From the NCBI GenBank assembly GCA_903837255.1, contig CAILTZ010000605.1:1-20876 (forward strand): 20,876 nt of DNA, written 5' to 3'. Both the position numbers and the translations under genes were made by a program. Every line of letters starts with the position of its first letter. Within the stretch, counting starts at the first letter, position 1. Below, piece by piece: positions 1-7,717 of the stretch. The stretch comes from an uncultured Pirellula sp. GTDB taxonomy: Bacteria; Planctomycetota; Planctomycetia; Pirellulales; Pirellulaceae. The notes below the pieces were generated by a model, which was not told the origin of the DNA, ran no database searches, and worked only from the letters and a program-made list of their open reading frames with translations.

Positions 1-85
1 CCCCAGCCAAAGCCCTGGGGCGAAGGGGGGCCAAGCAGTTATGAGTGGTCTTTTTTAGCGAATATTGGTGTGTATTAGGGGTTGG

Positions 86-289
86 TTAGGAGCTAGGCGG
101 GAGCGAAGAGGTGCGAGGACTTGGTTTTTGAAGCCGCTCTGTGAGAGACTGAACCTGCTCGGAAAGCGATTGAACTTGTCGCTTGAGTTCCTCGATTTGA
201 GATTCGTAACGGGCGACGAGCGCCTCGATAAAGTCACGAGCGGGCTCGGCTTCAGGTGGGAGTTCGAGGCGATGCTTGGGAATGTTCAT
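86..289 (-). pseudogene. IS66-type transposase, N-terminal fragment
   Basis: A 67-codon frame starts at an ATG (289) with MNIPKHRLELPPE, continues through a Glu/Gln/Leu-rich coiled coil (about residues 28-55) and ends in SSLPPSS just before a TAA. This layout, a leucine-rich helix followed by an S(S/L)xPPSSD-like motif, is the N-terminal part of IS66-family TnpC transposases, which normally run past 450 residues. The zinc-finger, DDE catalytic core and C-terminal parts are absent. The 85 bases beyond the stop show no continuation of the family in any frame that I can recognise. I see no tnpA/tnpB partner and no terminal inverted repeats, so this is a relic rather than a mobile copy. The family assignment rests on motif recognition of a short peptide. 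It could also be a small solo protein derived from the transposase. Confidence 0.6.
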
Positions 290-312
290 CCAAGCATTTA
301 GCCAGAAAATCG

Positions 313-342
313 TTGACTGCGTCTAGATCAGTTTGCTAAAAT
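313..342 (+). promoter_or_regulatory. Candidate sigma70-type promoter for the RhuM gene
   Basis: TTGACT (313-318) and TAAAAT (337-342) each match the sigma70 consensus at five of six positions, with an 18-base spacer. Transcription would start near 349, leaving a leader of about 100 bases before the ATG at 451. The position between the transposase fragment and the RhuM gene fits. Promoter consensus in planctomycetes is poorly established, so this remains a prediction. Confidence 0.45.
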
Positions 343-450
343 CCATGCACCGGGCCGTGAACGGTTCCTAACCAACGTTTAAGCTACTTACGCTGAGCCA
401 AAACACTTCCAGCTCTACACCGAAATGACGGGGAAGGAGAAAGGCAAGAG

Positions 451-1458
451 ATGAGCGAGCTGATTCTCTTCACTTCGGATGACGGCCAAACCCAGATGCA
501 CTTGAGGGTGGAAAGCGGGACAATTTGGCTGAGTCAGCTTGAGATCGCCGAGCTGTTTCTAACCTCCAAGCAGAATGTATCCCTGCATGCCAAAAACATC
601 CTGGAAGAAGGGGAATTGCGAGAGGTTTCAGTTGTCAAGGAATCCTTGACAACTGCCGCAGACGGCAAGAAATACTCGACAAAACTCTACAATCTCGACC
701 TAATCCTGGCGATCGGCTACCGCGTTCGCTCCCCGCGTGGCACCCAGTTCCGGCAGTGGGCTACGACTCATCTGCGAGAATTCCTGGTCAAGGGATTCGT
801 AATGGATGACCAGCGTCTAAAGGACCCCAAGGGATGGGATTACTTCGACGAACTGCTGGCGCGGATTCGCGATATCCGGGCCTCGGAAAAGCGTTTCTAC
901 CAGAAGGTCCGGGATCTGTTTGCGCTCAGCAGCGACTACGCGGCAGACGATTCCTCCACGCAGATTTTCTTTGCCGAGGTACAGAACAAGCTGCACTTTG
1001 CGGCGACTGGCCTGACAGCGGCGGAAATCATCGTTTGCCGCGCGGACCCAGATCAGGCGAATATGTCGCTGACGAACTGGAGTGGTAGTCGAGTTCGCAA
1101 GCACGATGTAATTATCGCTAAAAACTATCTTACCGAGGAGGAGATCGATACCTTGAATCGCTTGGTGGTCATCTTCCTCGAACAGGCCGAGCTGCGGGTC
1201 AAACAGCGCAAAGATTTGACGCTGGAGTTCTGTCAGAGGAACGTTGACGACTTACTGCGATTCAGCGACAAGACAGTGCTCGATGGCCCTGGAAAAATCA
1301 GCCGCGAGGATATGACTCGGATAGCGTACGAACGCTATGACGCATTCGATACTCAGCGCCGGATAGCCGAAGCCGCCGCAGCTGAAGCTGAAGATCTCCG
1401 AGAAATCGAACAACTCGAACAAGAGCTGAAATCGAAGAAGAAACAAAATGATAGTTAA
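451..1458 (+). CDS. RhuM-family protein
   Basis: The 335-residue product matches the virulence RhuM family (Pfam Virulence_RhuM) along its length. It opens with the typical LxxxDGxxQMxLRVESGTIWLSQ segment, followed by the KQNVSLHAKNILEEGEL and DLILAIGYRVRSPRGTQFRQWA blocks; the first part resembles a DNA-binding helix-turn-helix of the phage-antirepressor type. The middle contains FFAEVQNKLHFAATG and TAAEIIVCRAD, also conserved in the family. The C-terminus (about 305-335) is a charged helix rich in Ala, Glu and Lys. Length is normal for the family. The start is supported by AAGGAG at 434-439. rhuM was named from a Salmonella pathogenicity island; the biochemical role is unknown, and relatives often sit in defence or restriction loci. 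Here it stands alone beside a transposase relic, suggesting horizontal acquisition. Confidence 0.88.
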   Translation: MSELILFTSDDGQTQMHLRVESGTIWLSQLEIAELFLTSKQNVSLHAKNILEEGELREVSVVKESLTTAADGKKYSTKLYNLDLILAIGYRVRSPRGTQFRQWATTHLREFLVKGFVMDDQRLKDPKGWDYFDELLARIRDIRASEKRFYQKVRDLFALSSDYAADDSSTQIFFAEVQNKLHFAATGLTAAEIIVCRADPDQANMSLTNWSGSRVRKHDVIIAKNYLTEEEIDTLNRLVVIFLEQAELRVKQRKDLTLEFCQRNVDDLLRFSDKTVLDGPGKISREDMTRIAYERYDAFDTQRRIAEAAAAEAEDLREIEQLEQELKSKKKQNDS

Positions 1459-1694
1459 AGCCATACACCTAGGGCAAACGCATCAATGTCTTAATCAACG
1501 AACATACGCATGGGGGTTGCCAACGAAAATGCTAGCATCGAAAGACATCGGAAACTGATCCCTTTGGATTACTGGAGTCCAAGGAATAGTTGCAAAGCTG
1601 AGTTTGGTCGAGTGCATGGCGGTGGTCGAAGATCTGTCTGATATACTAACAGCTCCTAAATCATCCGCCGCTCCTCTTGCACAGATCCACTCAC

Positions 1695-4052
1695 ATGCGA
1701 TTGCGCCTCGTCTTGTCGCTGGCTATCTCCATCCTCCAGAGCACCGGTGCTCTGGAGGCCCAAGACGCCGCGGACTCCAAAGCCAACGCGCTGTTTGAGT
1801 CCAAGATCCGGCCACTGCTCGAAAAACACTGCCTGGAATGCCACACAGGCAAAAACGCAAAAGCAGACCTGGATCTCTCACACCGAAATGGTTGGCAAAC
1901 CGCTGGGGTGATCCAACCCGGTGACCCGAAAAACAGCTACCTGCTCACCGTAATCAACAGCGAGGATTCCGATGTGCGGATGCCTCCTGCCCCAAAAGAG
2001 CCGCTGAGTAAAGCCGAATCGCAAGCCATCCTCGAATGGGTCTCCTCCGGAGCGTTTGATCCTCGACTCGAGCACCCAATTGACTCCGAATCGATCGGCC
2101 CGAAAAAACGTAGTCGTATTTTTGAAATCTCCGACGATGACCGCGCGTTCTGGGCCTTTCAACCACTGTGTCAGCCCAAGTTCAACGATGAACAAAGCAA
2201 ACTGGAACCCGCCCAAAAAATCGATCTGCTCGTCGGCGACCAAACCCCCTCGGTCGCATCCCCTCGCGAACGAATCCGACGACTCTACCTGGACCTCTGG
2301 GGCTTGCCACCCTCCTTCGAGCAAGTCCAAGCGTTTGAACAAGACCCAACGCCGCAGCGCTATAGCACGATCGTCCAGGAGCTCTTGGCCTCCCATCACT
2401 ACGCAGAGCGTTGGGGACGCTATTGGCTCGATTGGGTTCGCTACGCAGAAACCAACGGCTATGAACGCGATGGCCTAAAACCCCATGCTTGGCGATACCG
2501 CGACTATGTGATCGACTCCCTCGCCAAAGACAAACCGTACAATCAGTTCATCATCGAACAACTCGCCGGGGACCAATGGGCCGAGTCCCAAGGCTACAGC
2601 CCAACCGACCATCCGGAGGCTTGGCGCAACTCGATCATCGCTACGGGCTTCTATCGACTGCATGTTTGGGACGATGAACCCGACGACACCCTGGCCGCTG
2701 AATTCGATGACGCCGATGATGTTATGGTCACCATCGGCTCGGCCTTTCTAGGACTGACCATCGGTTGCGCTCGATGCCACGATCACAAATTCGATCCGAT
2801 CAGCCAACACGATTACTACTCGCTACTATCCTACTTGCGAGGCATCGACCCGTATGGCTTGTCCAAAAAAGGTGGCGGGGGACGAGGAACCGGAAGAATC
2901 CAACGCTATCTGGTCTCGGAAGAGGAATCTGCCGTTTGGGAGAAACAACGGCAAACCAAGATCGCCGATAAACAGAAACAGCTCGAAGCCACCAGCGACC
3001 CGGCAATCCGACTTTCGATCGAGGGCGAGATCAAAACCCTCCGCGATTCAGCCCCCCCCTTCGATGCTGCCTTGTCTGTCTGGGAGATCGGTCCGGAGCC
3101 CAAGTCGACGTTCATCCTGAATCGAGGCGAGCCGAACTCACCGCAGGAACAAGTCCAACCTCGAACTCCGCAGATCCTCCCCTCTGCCGGGCAGAGCAAC
3201 GTCAAATCGCATCACCGACTCGCCCTGGCTCGATGGATTGCTGATGAACAAAACCCGATGACAGCAAGAGTCCTGGTCAATCGTGTATGGCAAAGGCATT
3301 TCGGGGTTGGGATCGTCCCGAGCATCGACGATTTTGGTAGGACCGGGCAGACTCCTAGCAATCCCCAACTCCTGGATTTCTTGGCCCGAGAACTGATCGC
3401 TTCGGGCTGGTCGATCAAGCATCTGCATCGAATCATTCTTGCAAGCCAGACCTACCAACGAAACTCGCGTCCAAAACTCGCCCAACCCGAGGCCCTCTAT
3501 AGCCAACCACAACTCCGCCGCTTGGATGCCGAGTCCATTCGCGATTCGATCTTGAGAATCTCCGGACAACTAAACGACAAGCGATCCGGACCGAGCATCT
3601 ATCCGACGTTGACCCAAGAGGTCAAGGATGCGGCCAATCCAGTATCGGTGGCGATGTGGCAAGAGAGCCCCAAAGACGAGCAGAACTGCCGCAGCGTCTA
3701 TCTGATCGTCAAGCGTTCGTTGAAGGTCCCTTTTTTGGAGACCCTCGATTTTGCCAACAGCACATCTCCCAGCGCCGTGCGGACCATCACGACCACGGCC
3801 CCCCAAGCTTTGTTGCTGCTTAACGATCCGTGGTTGCACGAGCAGGCCGAGCATCTTGCAAGCCGAACTGTTCGTGAAGCGGGGACGGATGCTTCGACCC
3901 AAGTGGACCGCTTGTGGCAACTGGCTTACCAGCGCCGAGCGACCCCCGAGGAACTCGCTTCGGCACGGCAGTACCTTGGTGACAAGCCCGAGCGATTGGT
4001 CAGTTTGTGCCGTGCTGTGCTCAACAGCAGCGAATTCCTCTACATGGACTAA
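1695..4052 (+). CDS. PSCyt1-DUF1549-DUF1553 (PSD1) domain protein
   Basis: A 785-residue exported planctomycete protein. Residues 1-23 form a signal peptide (MRLRLVLSLAISIL...). The planctomycete cytochrome C domain follows, with a haem-type CxxCH motif (CLECH, 46-50) and the LLEKHCLECHTGK context. Next comes DUF1549 (about 185-375: ERIRRLYLDLWGLPP, AERWGRYWLDWVRYAE), carrying a second CxxCH (CARCH, 358-362). DUF1553 occupies the C-terminal part (about 510-770: HRLALARWIADEQNPMTARV, VNRVWQRHFG). The frame is open back to a TTG at 1677, but the ATG at 1695 places the signal peptide directly at the N-terminus. No clear ribosome-binding site is visible. It is followed after 5 bases by a DUF1501 gene, the standard pairing. 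The function of these pairs is unproven; roles in degrading complex carbon or in periplasmic redox chemistry have been proposed. The signal-peptide codons contain a 26-bp palindrome. Confidence 0.93.
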   Translation: MRLRLVLSLAISILQSTGALEAQDAADSKANALFESKIRPLLEKHCLECHTGKNAKADLDLSHRNGWQTAGVIQPGDPKNSYLLTVINSEDSDVRMPPAPKEPLSKAESQAILEWVSSGAFDPRLEHPIDSESIGPKKRSRIFEISDDDRAFWAFQPLCQPKFNDEQSKLEPAQKIDLLVGDQTPSVASPRERIRRLYLDLWGLPPSFEQVQAFEQDPTPQRYSTIVQELLASHHYAERWGRYWLDWVRYAETNGYERDGLKPHAWRYRDYVIDSLAKDKPYNQFIIEQLAGDQWAESQGYSPTDHPEAWRNSIIATGFYRLHVWDDEPDDTLAAEFDDADDVMVTIGSAFLGLTIGCARCHDHKFDPISQHDYYSLLSYLRGIDPYGLSKKGGGGRGTGRIQRYLVSEEESAVWEKQRQTKIADKQKQLEATSDPAIRLSIEGEIKTLRDSAPPFDAALSVWEIGPEPKSTFILNRGEPNSPQEQVQPRTPQILPSAGQSNVKSHHRLALARWIADEQNPMTARVLVNRVWQRHFGVGIVPSIDDFGRTGQTPSNPQLLDFLARELIASGWSIKHLHRIILASQTYQRNSRPKLAQPEALYSQPQLRRLDAESIRDSILRISGQLNDKRSGPSIYPTLTQEVKDAANPVSVAMWQESPKDEQNCRSVYLIVKRSLKVPFLETLDFANSTSPSAVRTITTTAPQALLLLNDPWLHEQAEHLASRTVREAGTDASTQVDRLWQLAYQRRATPEELASARQYLGDKPERLVSLCRAVLNSSEFLYMD
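1733..1758. repeat. Perfect 26-bp palindrome in the signal-peptide codons
   Basis: The 13-base half CCTCCAGAGCACC (1733-1745) is followed directly by its exact reverse complement (1746-1758), with no spacer and no mismatch. It spans codons 13-22 of the DUF1549/DUF1553 gene. As a consequence both DNA strands encode the peptide LQSTGALE here. In mRNA it could form a stem of about 11 bp closed by CCGG, starting 38 bases after the start codon. Confidence 0.9.
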
Positions 4053-4057
4053 AGAAT

Positions 4058-5533
4058 ATGCGGCCTGAAGAACACCGACTGGATCGACGCCATTTTTGCA
4101 CTAGCAGCGGGGCTGGCTTTGGGTCCCTGGCATTGCTCTCGATGTTGCAAAGCCAAGGAGTGCTCGGTTCTGACGACCAGCCCAATTTGGGAATGGCGCC
4201 CAAGGCGGCGATGATTCCTACGAAAGCCAAGTCGGTGATTTTTCTGTTCATGTTTGGAGGCCCCTCGCAGGTCGACCTGTTCGACTACAAACCGGAACTT
4301 CAGAAACGTGACGGCCAAACGATTCAAAACGAGTTCCGAAGAGGGACCAAGACCCAAGCGGTCCTCCAAGCCAGCAGGCGAACATTCGCTAAGCACGGGG
4401 ATTCGGGCCTGTGGTGCTCGGACGCTTTTCCGAACATTGCCAAGCACATGGACAAGCTGGCACTTGTCAAGTCCCTGACGAGCGATTCGTTTGCCCACGG
4501 CAGCGCCCTGCTGCAGGTCAACTGCGGCAGGATTCTCCAGGGACACCCCTCACTCGGTTCGTGGGTAACGTATGGTTTGGGATCGGAAAACCGGAATCTG
4601 CCAGGCTATGTCGTCATGCTCGATCCGCGTGGTGGGCCGACCAGCGGAGCGCCGAACTGGTCCAATGGCTACATGCCGGCAGCTTACCAAGGGACCTTGA
4701 TGCGCCCTGGATCACAACCGATTTTGAACTTAAGGCCCCCTGCGAACATCGACTCGCAAGCTCAGCGAACCGAGATCGATCTGCTCAACGAGCTCAATGG
4801 CCGCTATGCCCAGGAAAGGAGAGACTACTCGGAGCTCGATGCTCGGATCGCAAGTTACGAACTGGCTTTCCAGCTTCAAATGGCAGCCCCCGAAGCGATG
4901 GATCTTGGTCAAGAGACCGCAGAGACGATCGAGATGTATGGCATCAACGAGCCGAAGCCGACTTGGCATCCCTTGGCCCTAGGGCCTAGCACCTTTGGTC
5001 GCCAGTGCTTGATCGCCCGTCGACTTGTCGAGCGTGGCGTTCGCTTCATCCAGATCTATTCTGGTGGCGGGAATGCTGGAGGCCAGAATACTTGGGATGG
5101 CCATCATGGCATCGAAGAGAATCTCAAGCTTCATTGCCCCGAGGTTGATCGTCCTATCGCAGCGTTGCTGACCGATTTGGAGCGGCGTGGATTGCTCGAA
5201 TCGACGCTGGTGGTTTGGGGAGGGGAATTTGGGCGCATGCCTGTTTCGGAGACGTTCAATACCGGGGGCAAGCCTGGGGGCAGGGATCACAATCCCAAGG
5301 GGTTTACCTATTGGTTTGCAGGGGCGGGAGTCAAAGCCGGCACCAGCTATGGACAGACCGATGAATTGGGGGAGGGGGCGGTTGAGAATCCTCGTCACTT
5401 GCGCGATCTGCATGCCACGATCTTGCATTTGATGGGCTTGGATCATCGGCGGCTGACCTATTTCCACGGTGGCTTGGATGAGAAGCTCACCGGCGTGATC
5501 AACGCATCGGCGATCCGCGAGATCATGGCTTGA
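4058..5533 (+). CDS. DUF1501 domain protein with Tat signal
   Basis: The 491-residue product begins with a twin-arginine export signal (LDRRHF, residues 8-13, followed by a hydrophobic stretch to about 35), so it is expected to be exported folded. The body is DUF1501, a family with an alkaline-phosphatase/sulfatase-like fold. Landmarks are KSVIFLFMFGGPSQVDLFDYKP near the N-terminus, FGRQCLIARRLVERGVRFIQ in the middle, GGQNTWDGHH, and VVWGGEFGRMP with GGEFGR at 388-393, followed by GRDHNPKGF. Substrate and activity are not established for the family. The frame extends upstream to 4007 inside the preceding gene; the ATG at 4058 is preferred because it places the Tat motif normally and leaves a 5-base gap after the upstream stop. 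The two genes are presumably cotranscribed. Confidence 0.93.
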   Translation: MRPEEHRLDRRHFCTSSGAGFGSLALLSMLQSQGVLGSDDQPNLGMAPKAAMIPTKAKSVIFLFMFGGPSQVDLFDYKPELQKRDGQTIQNEFRRGTKTQAVLQASRRTFAKHGDSGLWCSDAFPNIAKHMDKLALVKSLTSDSFAHGSALLQVNCGRILQGHPSLGSWVTYGLGSENRNLPGYVVMLDPRGGPTSGAPNWSNGYMPAAYQGTLMRPGSQPILNLRPPANIDSQAQRTEIDLLNELNGRYAQERRDYSELDARIASYELAFQLQMAAPEAMDLGQETAETIEMYGINEPKPTWHPLALGPSTFGRQCLIARRLVERGVRFIQIYSGGGNAGGQNTWDGHHGIEENLKLHCPEVDRPIAALLTDLERRGLLESTLVVWGGEFGRMPVSETFNTGGKPGGRDHNPKGFTYWFAGAGVKAGTSYGQTDELGEGAVENPRHLRDLHATILHLMGLDHRRLTYFHGGLDEKLTGVINASAIREIMA

Positions 5534-5544
5534 GCAACTCAAGC
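5528..5544. terminator. Hairpin at the DUF1501/ABC convergent gene end
   Basis: GCTTGAG (5528-5534) and CTCAAGC (5538-5544) form a perfect 7-bp stem with the three-base loop CAA. The DUF1501 stop codon lies in the left arm. The location between convergent genes suits a transcript-end structure. A U-tract does not follow directly; a T-rich run (TTTTTCTTT) occurs only about 22 bases later, so this is not a classical intrinsic terminator. Confidence 0.35.
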
Positions 5545-5573
5545 GTCATCGGCTCGGGGCAAGAGGTTTTTCT

Positions 5574-7448
5574 TTAGCGGATGGCCGGTGCAAAGTGCAT
5601 GTAGTTCCAATGCCGGTATAGCTCGCTGCGCTCCAGGAGTTCGTTGTGAGTGCCGAAATCAGCCACCTTGCGATTGTGTAGCACAACGACTTGGTCAGCA
5701 GCCCGAAGGGTCGATAGACGCGTGGGCAGGACCAGCACGATGCAGGAATGGTTGCGGGCTTCGAGAAGTGCTCGAGTCGTTTCGGCCTCGATCCCAGGTT
5801 GGCTAGAGGCGGGTTCCTCGGCTACGAGGATGCTGGGCTTTTTGAGAAAGGCTCTAGCGATTCCTAAGCGGAACATCAGGTCTGGTGACAGACGCTGTTC
5901 GTTGGAGCTGACAAATGTTTGAAGACCATCAGGGAGCTCGAAAACCGCTTCGCCGACACGAGCCAATTGGGTGATCTCCCTGAGATCGACCGTCGCATCT
6001 CGTTGCAGACCGAGCCACAGATTGTCTTCGATCGTTCCGCTCACCAACGGCCCGCTCGGAGCGACCCAAAGGGAATGCTCTCGAATCGATTCGCTGGATA
6101 GATCTTTGGAATCCAATCCGTCGAACATCAACCGACCGCTGACTGGTTGGCCGAATCCAAGCACCATCTCGACCAGAGCTTTTGCTAGGAATGGGTCTGG
6201 AGAAACAATGGCTGTGAGTTGTCCAGGTTTGAACGCCGCCGACACATCGTCCAGGAGTTTTTGGTTGCTTCCTGACTGGAGCGTGACATGTTCGACCGTG
6301 ACACCTTGCGCAAGTTTTTTCGAGAGCGACTTTGAAGAAGCCTGAGAGGATTTTGATTCGATCGTTAGGTACTGATGGATCTCATCGAGTCTGGGGATGG
6401 CTTTGGCAACGGCTCTCGACGTGTTTGCGATACGATAACCGGAGTAGATCGCAGCACAGATGCTCGCAGTCCAAACAAACCCAGCACCTAACGAAAGATG
6501 CTTGCGCGGATCGAGCATGCCCAATGCCAACAGGAGCATCAGTCCGGTCCCCAGCGCGGCGAGAGATAGGGGAACCAACGGCAATCTAGCTTTGTCGTTA
6601 CAGAGAACCGCATTGCCAGCTCCCCGATAGGCTTCGAGGTTTGAGCGATAATTTTCTAGTGTTTCATGCGAATCGTGAATCGTAGCCATCAAAGGAGCCG
6701 TTTGGGAGATCCTACTGAGTTGGTCGTTGGCACTGCCCCAGCGTTGCTGCTCGATCCAACGCTCCTTGGTCTGCCCGATCTGTTGCCACCGGTGGATATT
6801 GCGGACGATCCATGCTGCCAGCATCGCCGCAAGAGTCAGCCACGGGTGAATCAAAGCTGCCAGCGCCACGAGCAAAACCAACTGCAGGAAGTGCTTGGGG
6901 TAAGTCTGCAGCCACTGAACGAGAGCACTGCGCACGGTGGGAATTGCATGCTCGTGGAAAGATCGCAATAAATCGGCTTGTGCGGACAAGCCTCGTTCGA
7001 TGGCCAAAGCACCTGAGTGATGGAACAGCCGCTGGTGCAATTGCTGCTCGGTGTCCAAGGTAGCATGCACACCCACGCGTCGATGAAGCCACTGCAGGAT
7101 ACTCAGGATGACCAGTCCGGCACCGAGCAAGACGATCGCTCCGAGGGCTAAGTGCTCTGGAGAGACCGAGCCGAAAATCGGAGTGCTACTGAGCTTCCAT
7201 CGAAAAGGTCCGATCGAAGCGTACTGGGAAGCAGATTCTGAGAGGTCTGTTGAGAGGTCTGCTGTGGTTTGCGAAATCGAAGCTTGCTCGACTCGCTGGT
7301 GCTCCCAGGTCATCAAGTCGATTGCAAAACCAGCCAACAGCAACAGGGATGGCAAAAGCAACGCCAAGATCACTGCCAGGAAACCTGCGATCCAAGCCGA
7401 GCCTGGAGTTTTTATGCCACTGGCCGAAGGCCAAAAATTGGGAAACAC
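5574..7448 (-). CDS. ABC exporter-like protein with degenerate ATPase domain
   Basis: This 624-residue protein has the order of a half-size ABC exporter. The membrane domain has a first span at about 19-43, a second near 80-103 and several more up to about 335. A nucleotide-binding-domain-like region covers about 385-615. The surrounding framework is recognisable (GQLTAIV, SGTIEDNLWLG, RLGIARAFLKKPSILV, RLSTLRAADQVVVL, FGTHNELL), but the key residues are changed. Walker A reads SPDPFLAK (416-423), with Ala at the Lys position. The Q-loop Gln is replaced by Pro464. The signature LSGGQ reads LSPDL (520-524). Walker B ends EE (544-545) instead of DE. The H-loop His is Thr576. ATP hydrolysis is therefore unlikely. 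The frame is intact, so this is probably a maintained protein rather than decay. The start is a GTG just before the first membrane span. Substrate unknown; no second ABC subunit lies nearby. Confidence 0.85.
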   Translation of the reverse strand: MFPNFWPSASGIKTPGSAWIAGFLAVILALLLPSLLLLAGFAIDLMTWEHQRVEQASISQTTADLSTDLSESASQYASIGPFRWKLSSTPIFGSVSPEHLALGAIVLLGAGLVILSILQWLHRRVGVHATLDTEQQLHQRLFHHSGALAIERGLSAQADLLRSFHEHAIPTVRSALVQWLQTYPKHFLQLVLLVALAALIHPWLTLAAMLAAWIVRNIHRWQQIGQTKERWIEQQRWGSANDQLSRISQTAPLMATIHDSHETLENYRSNLEAYRGAGNAVLCNDKARLPLVPLSLAALGTGLMLLLALGMLDPRKHLSLGAGFVWTASICAAIYSGYRIANTSRAVAKAIPRLDEIHQYLTIESKSSQASSKSLSKKLAQGVTVEHVTLQSGSNQKLLDDVSAAFKPGQLTAIVSPDPFLAKALVEMVLGFGQPVSGRLMFDGLDSKDLSSESIREHSLWVAPSGPLVSGTIEDNLWLGLQRDATVDLREITQLARVGEAVFELPDGLQTFVSSNEQRLSPDLMFRLGIARAFLKKPSILVAEEPASSQPGIEAETTRALLEARNHSCIVLVLPTRLSTLRAADQVVVLHNRKVADFGTHNELLERSELYRHWNYMHFAPAIR

Positions 7449-7592
7449 GATGAACTCACTATGAACGGATTTAATTTCAATGGTTTTATCTTCGTCTCAA
7501 GATAATCAGGGGGCAAGTCTGTAGCTCCAGGGACCTTGCGGATTGGAAGGGTTGGGGGGATTTTAATGGGAAAAAGTTGACGGAAACTCAAA

Positions 7593-7610
7593 TGTTGCGT
7601 TCTGGCAACA
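7593..7610. promoter_or_regulatory. Inverted repeat TGTTGC-N6-GCAACA, candidate operator
   Basis: Two perfect 6-base arms (7593-7598 and 7605-7610) flank a 6-base spacer in the 269-base region between the divergent ABC-like gene and the response-regulator gene. It begins ten bases after a -35-like TTGACG (7577-7582). The size and symmetry suit a dimeric DNA-binding protein. Such a dyad can arise by chance in a window this long, so only its position makes it noteworthy. Confidence 0.3.
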
Positions 7611-7660
7611 GCCAGCGAGCTTACCCGTTGCTTTTTTTCAACCTAGGGTTGGATGGCAAG

Positions 7661-7678
7661 TTTCGGAGGATCCCGAAA
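7661..7678. promoter_or_regulatory. Inverted repeat TTTCGG-N6-CCGAAA in the regulator leader
   Basis: Perfect 6-base arms (7661-7666, 7673-7678) surround AGGATC, ending 39 bases before the start codon of the response regulator. It could be a leader hairpin or an operator. It shares the 6-6-6 geometry but not the sequence of the dyad at 7593-7610. Chance occurrence is quite possible. Confidence 0.2.
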
Positions 7679-7717
7679 GGCTAGCCCGAATTCTGACTAT
7701 TTATTCACGGGGTAAGC

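Noticed and set aside
1..20. CCCCAG/CTGGGG hairpin at the window start
   Set aside because: Six-base arms at the very edge, without a T-tract or visible gene context; cannot be assigned to an IS end or terminator.
1677..1694. Upstream TTG start for the DUF1549/DUF1553 gene
   Set aside because: The ATG at 1695 starts a clean signal peptide; the six extra residues have no ribosome-binding site and would spoil the N-region.
1459..1694. Promoter (TATACT at 1642-1647) for the DUF1549 operon
   Set aside because: The -10-like box has no acceptable -35 at 16-18 bases; nothing else convincing in this gap.
7449..7717. sigma54 (-24/-12) promoter as target of the NtrC-type regulator
   Set aside because: TGGCAA words exist, but none has the GC at the required 10-base distance from GG.
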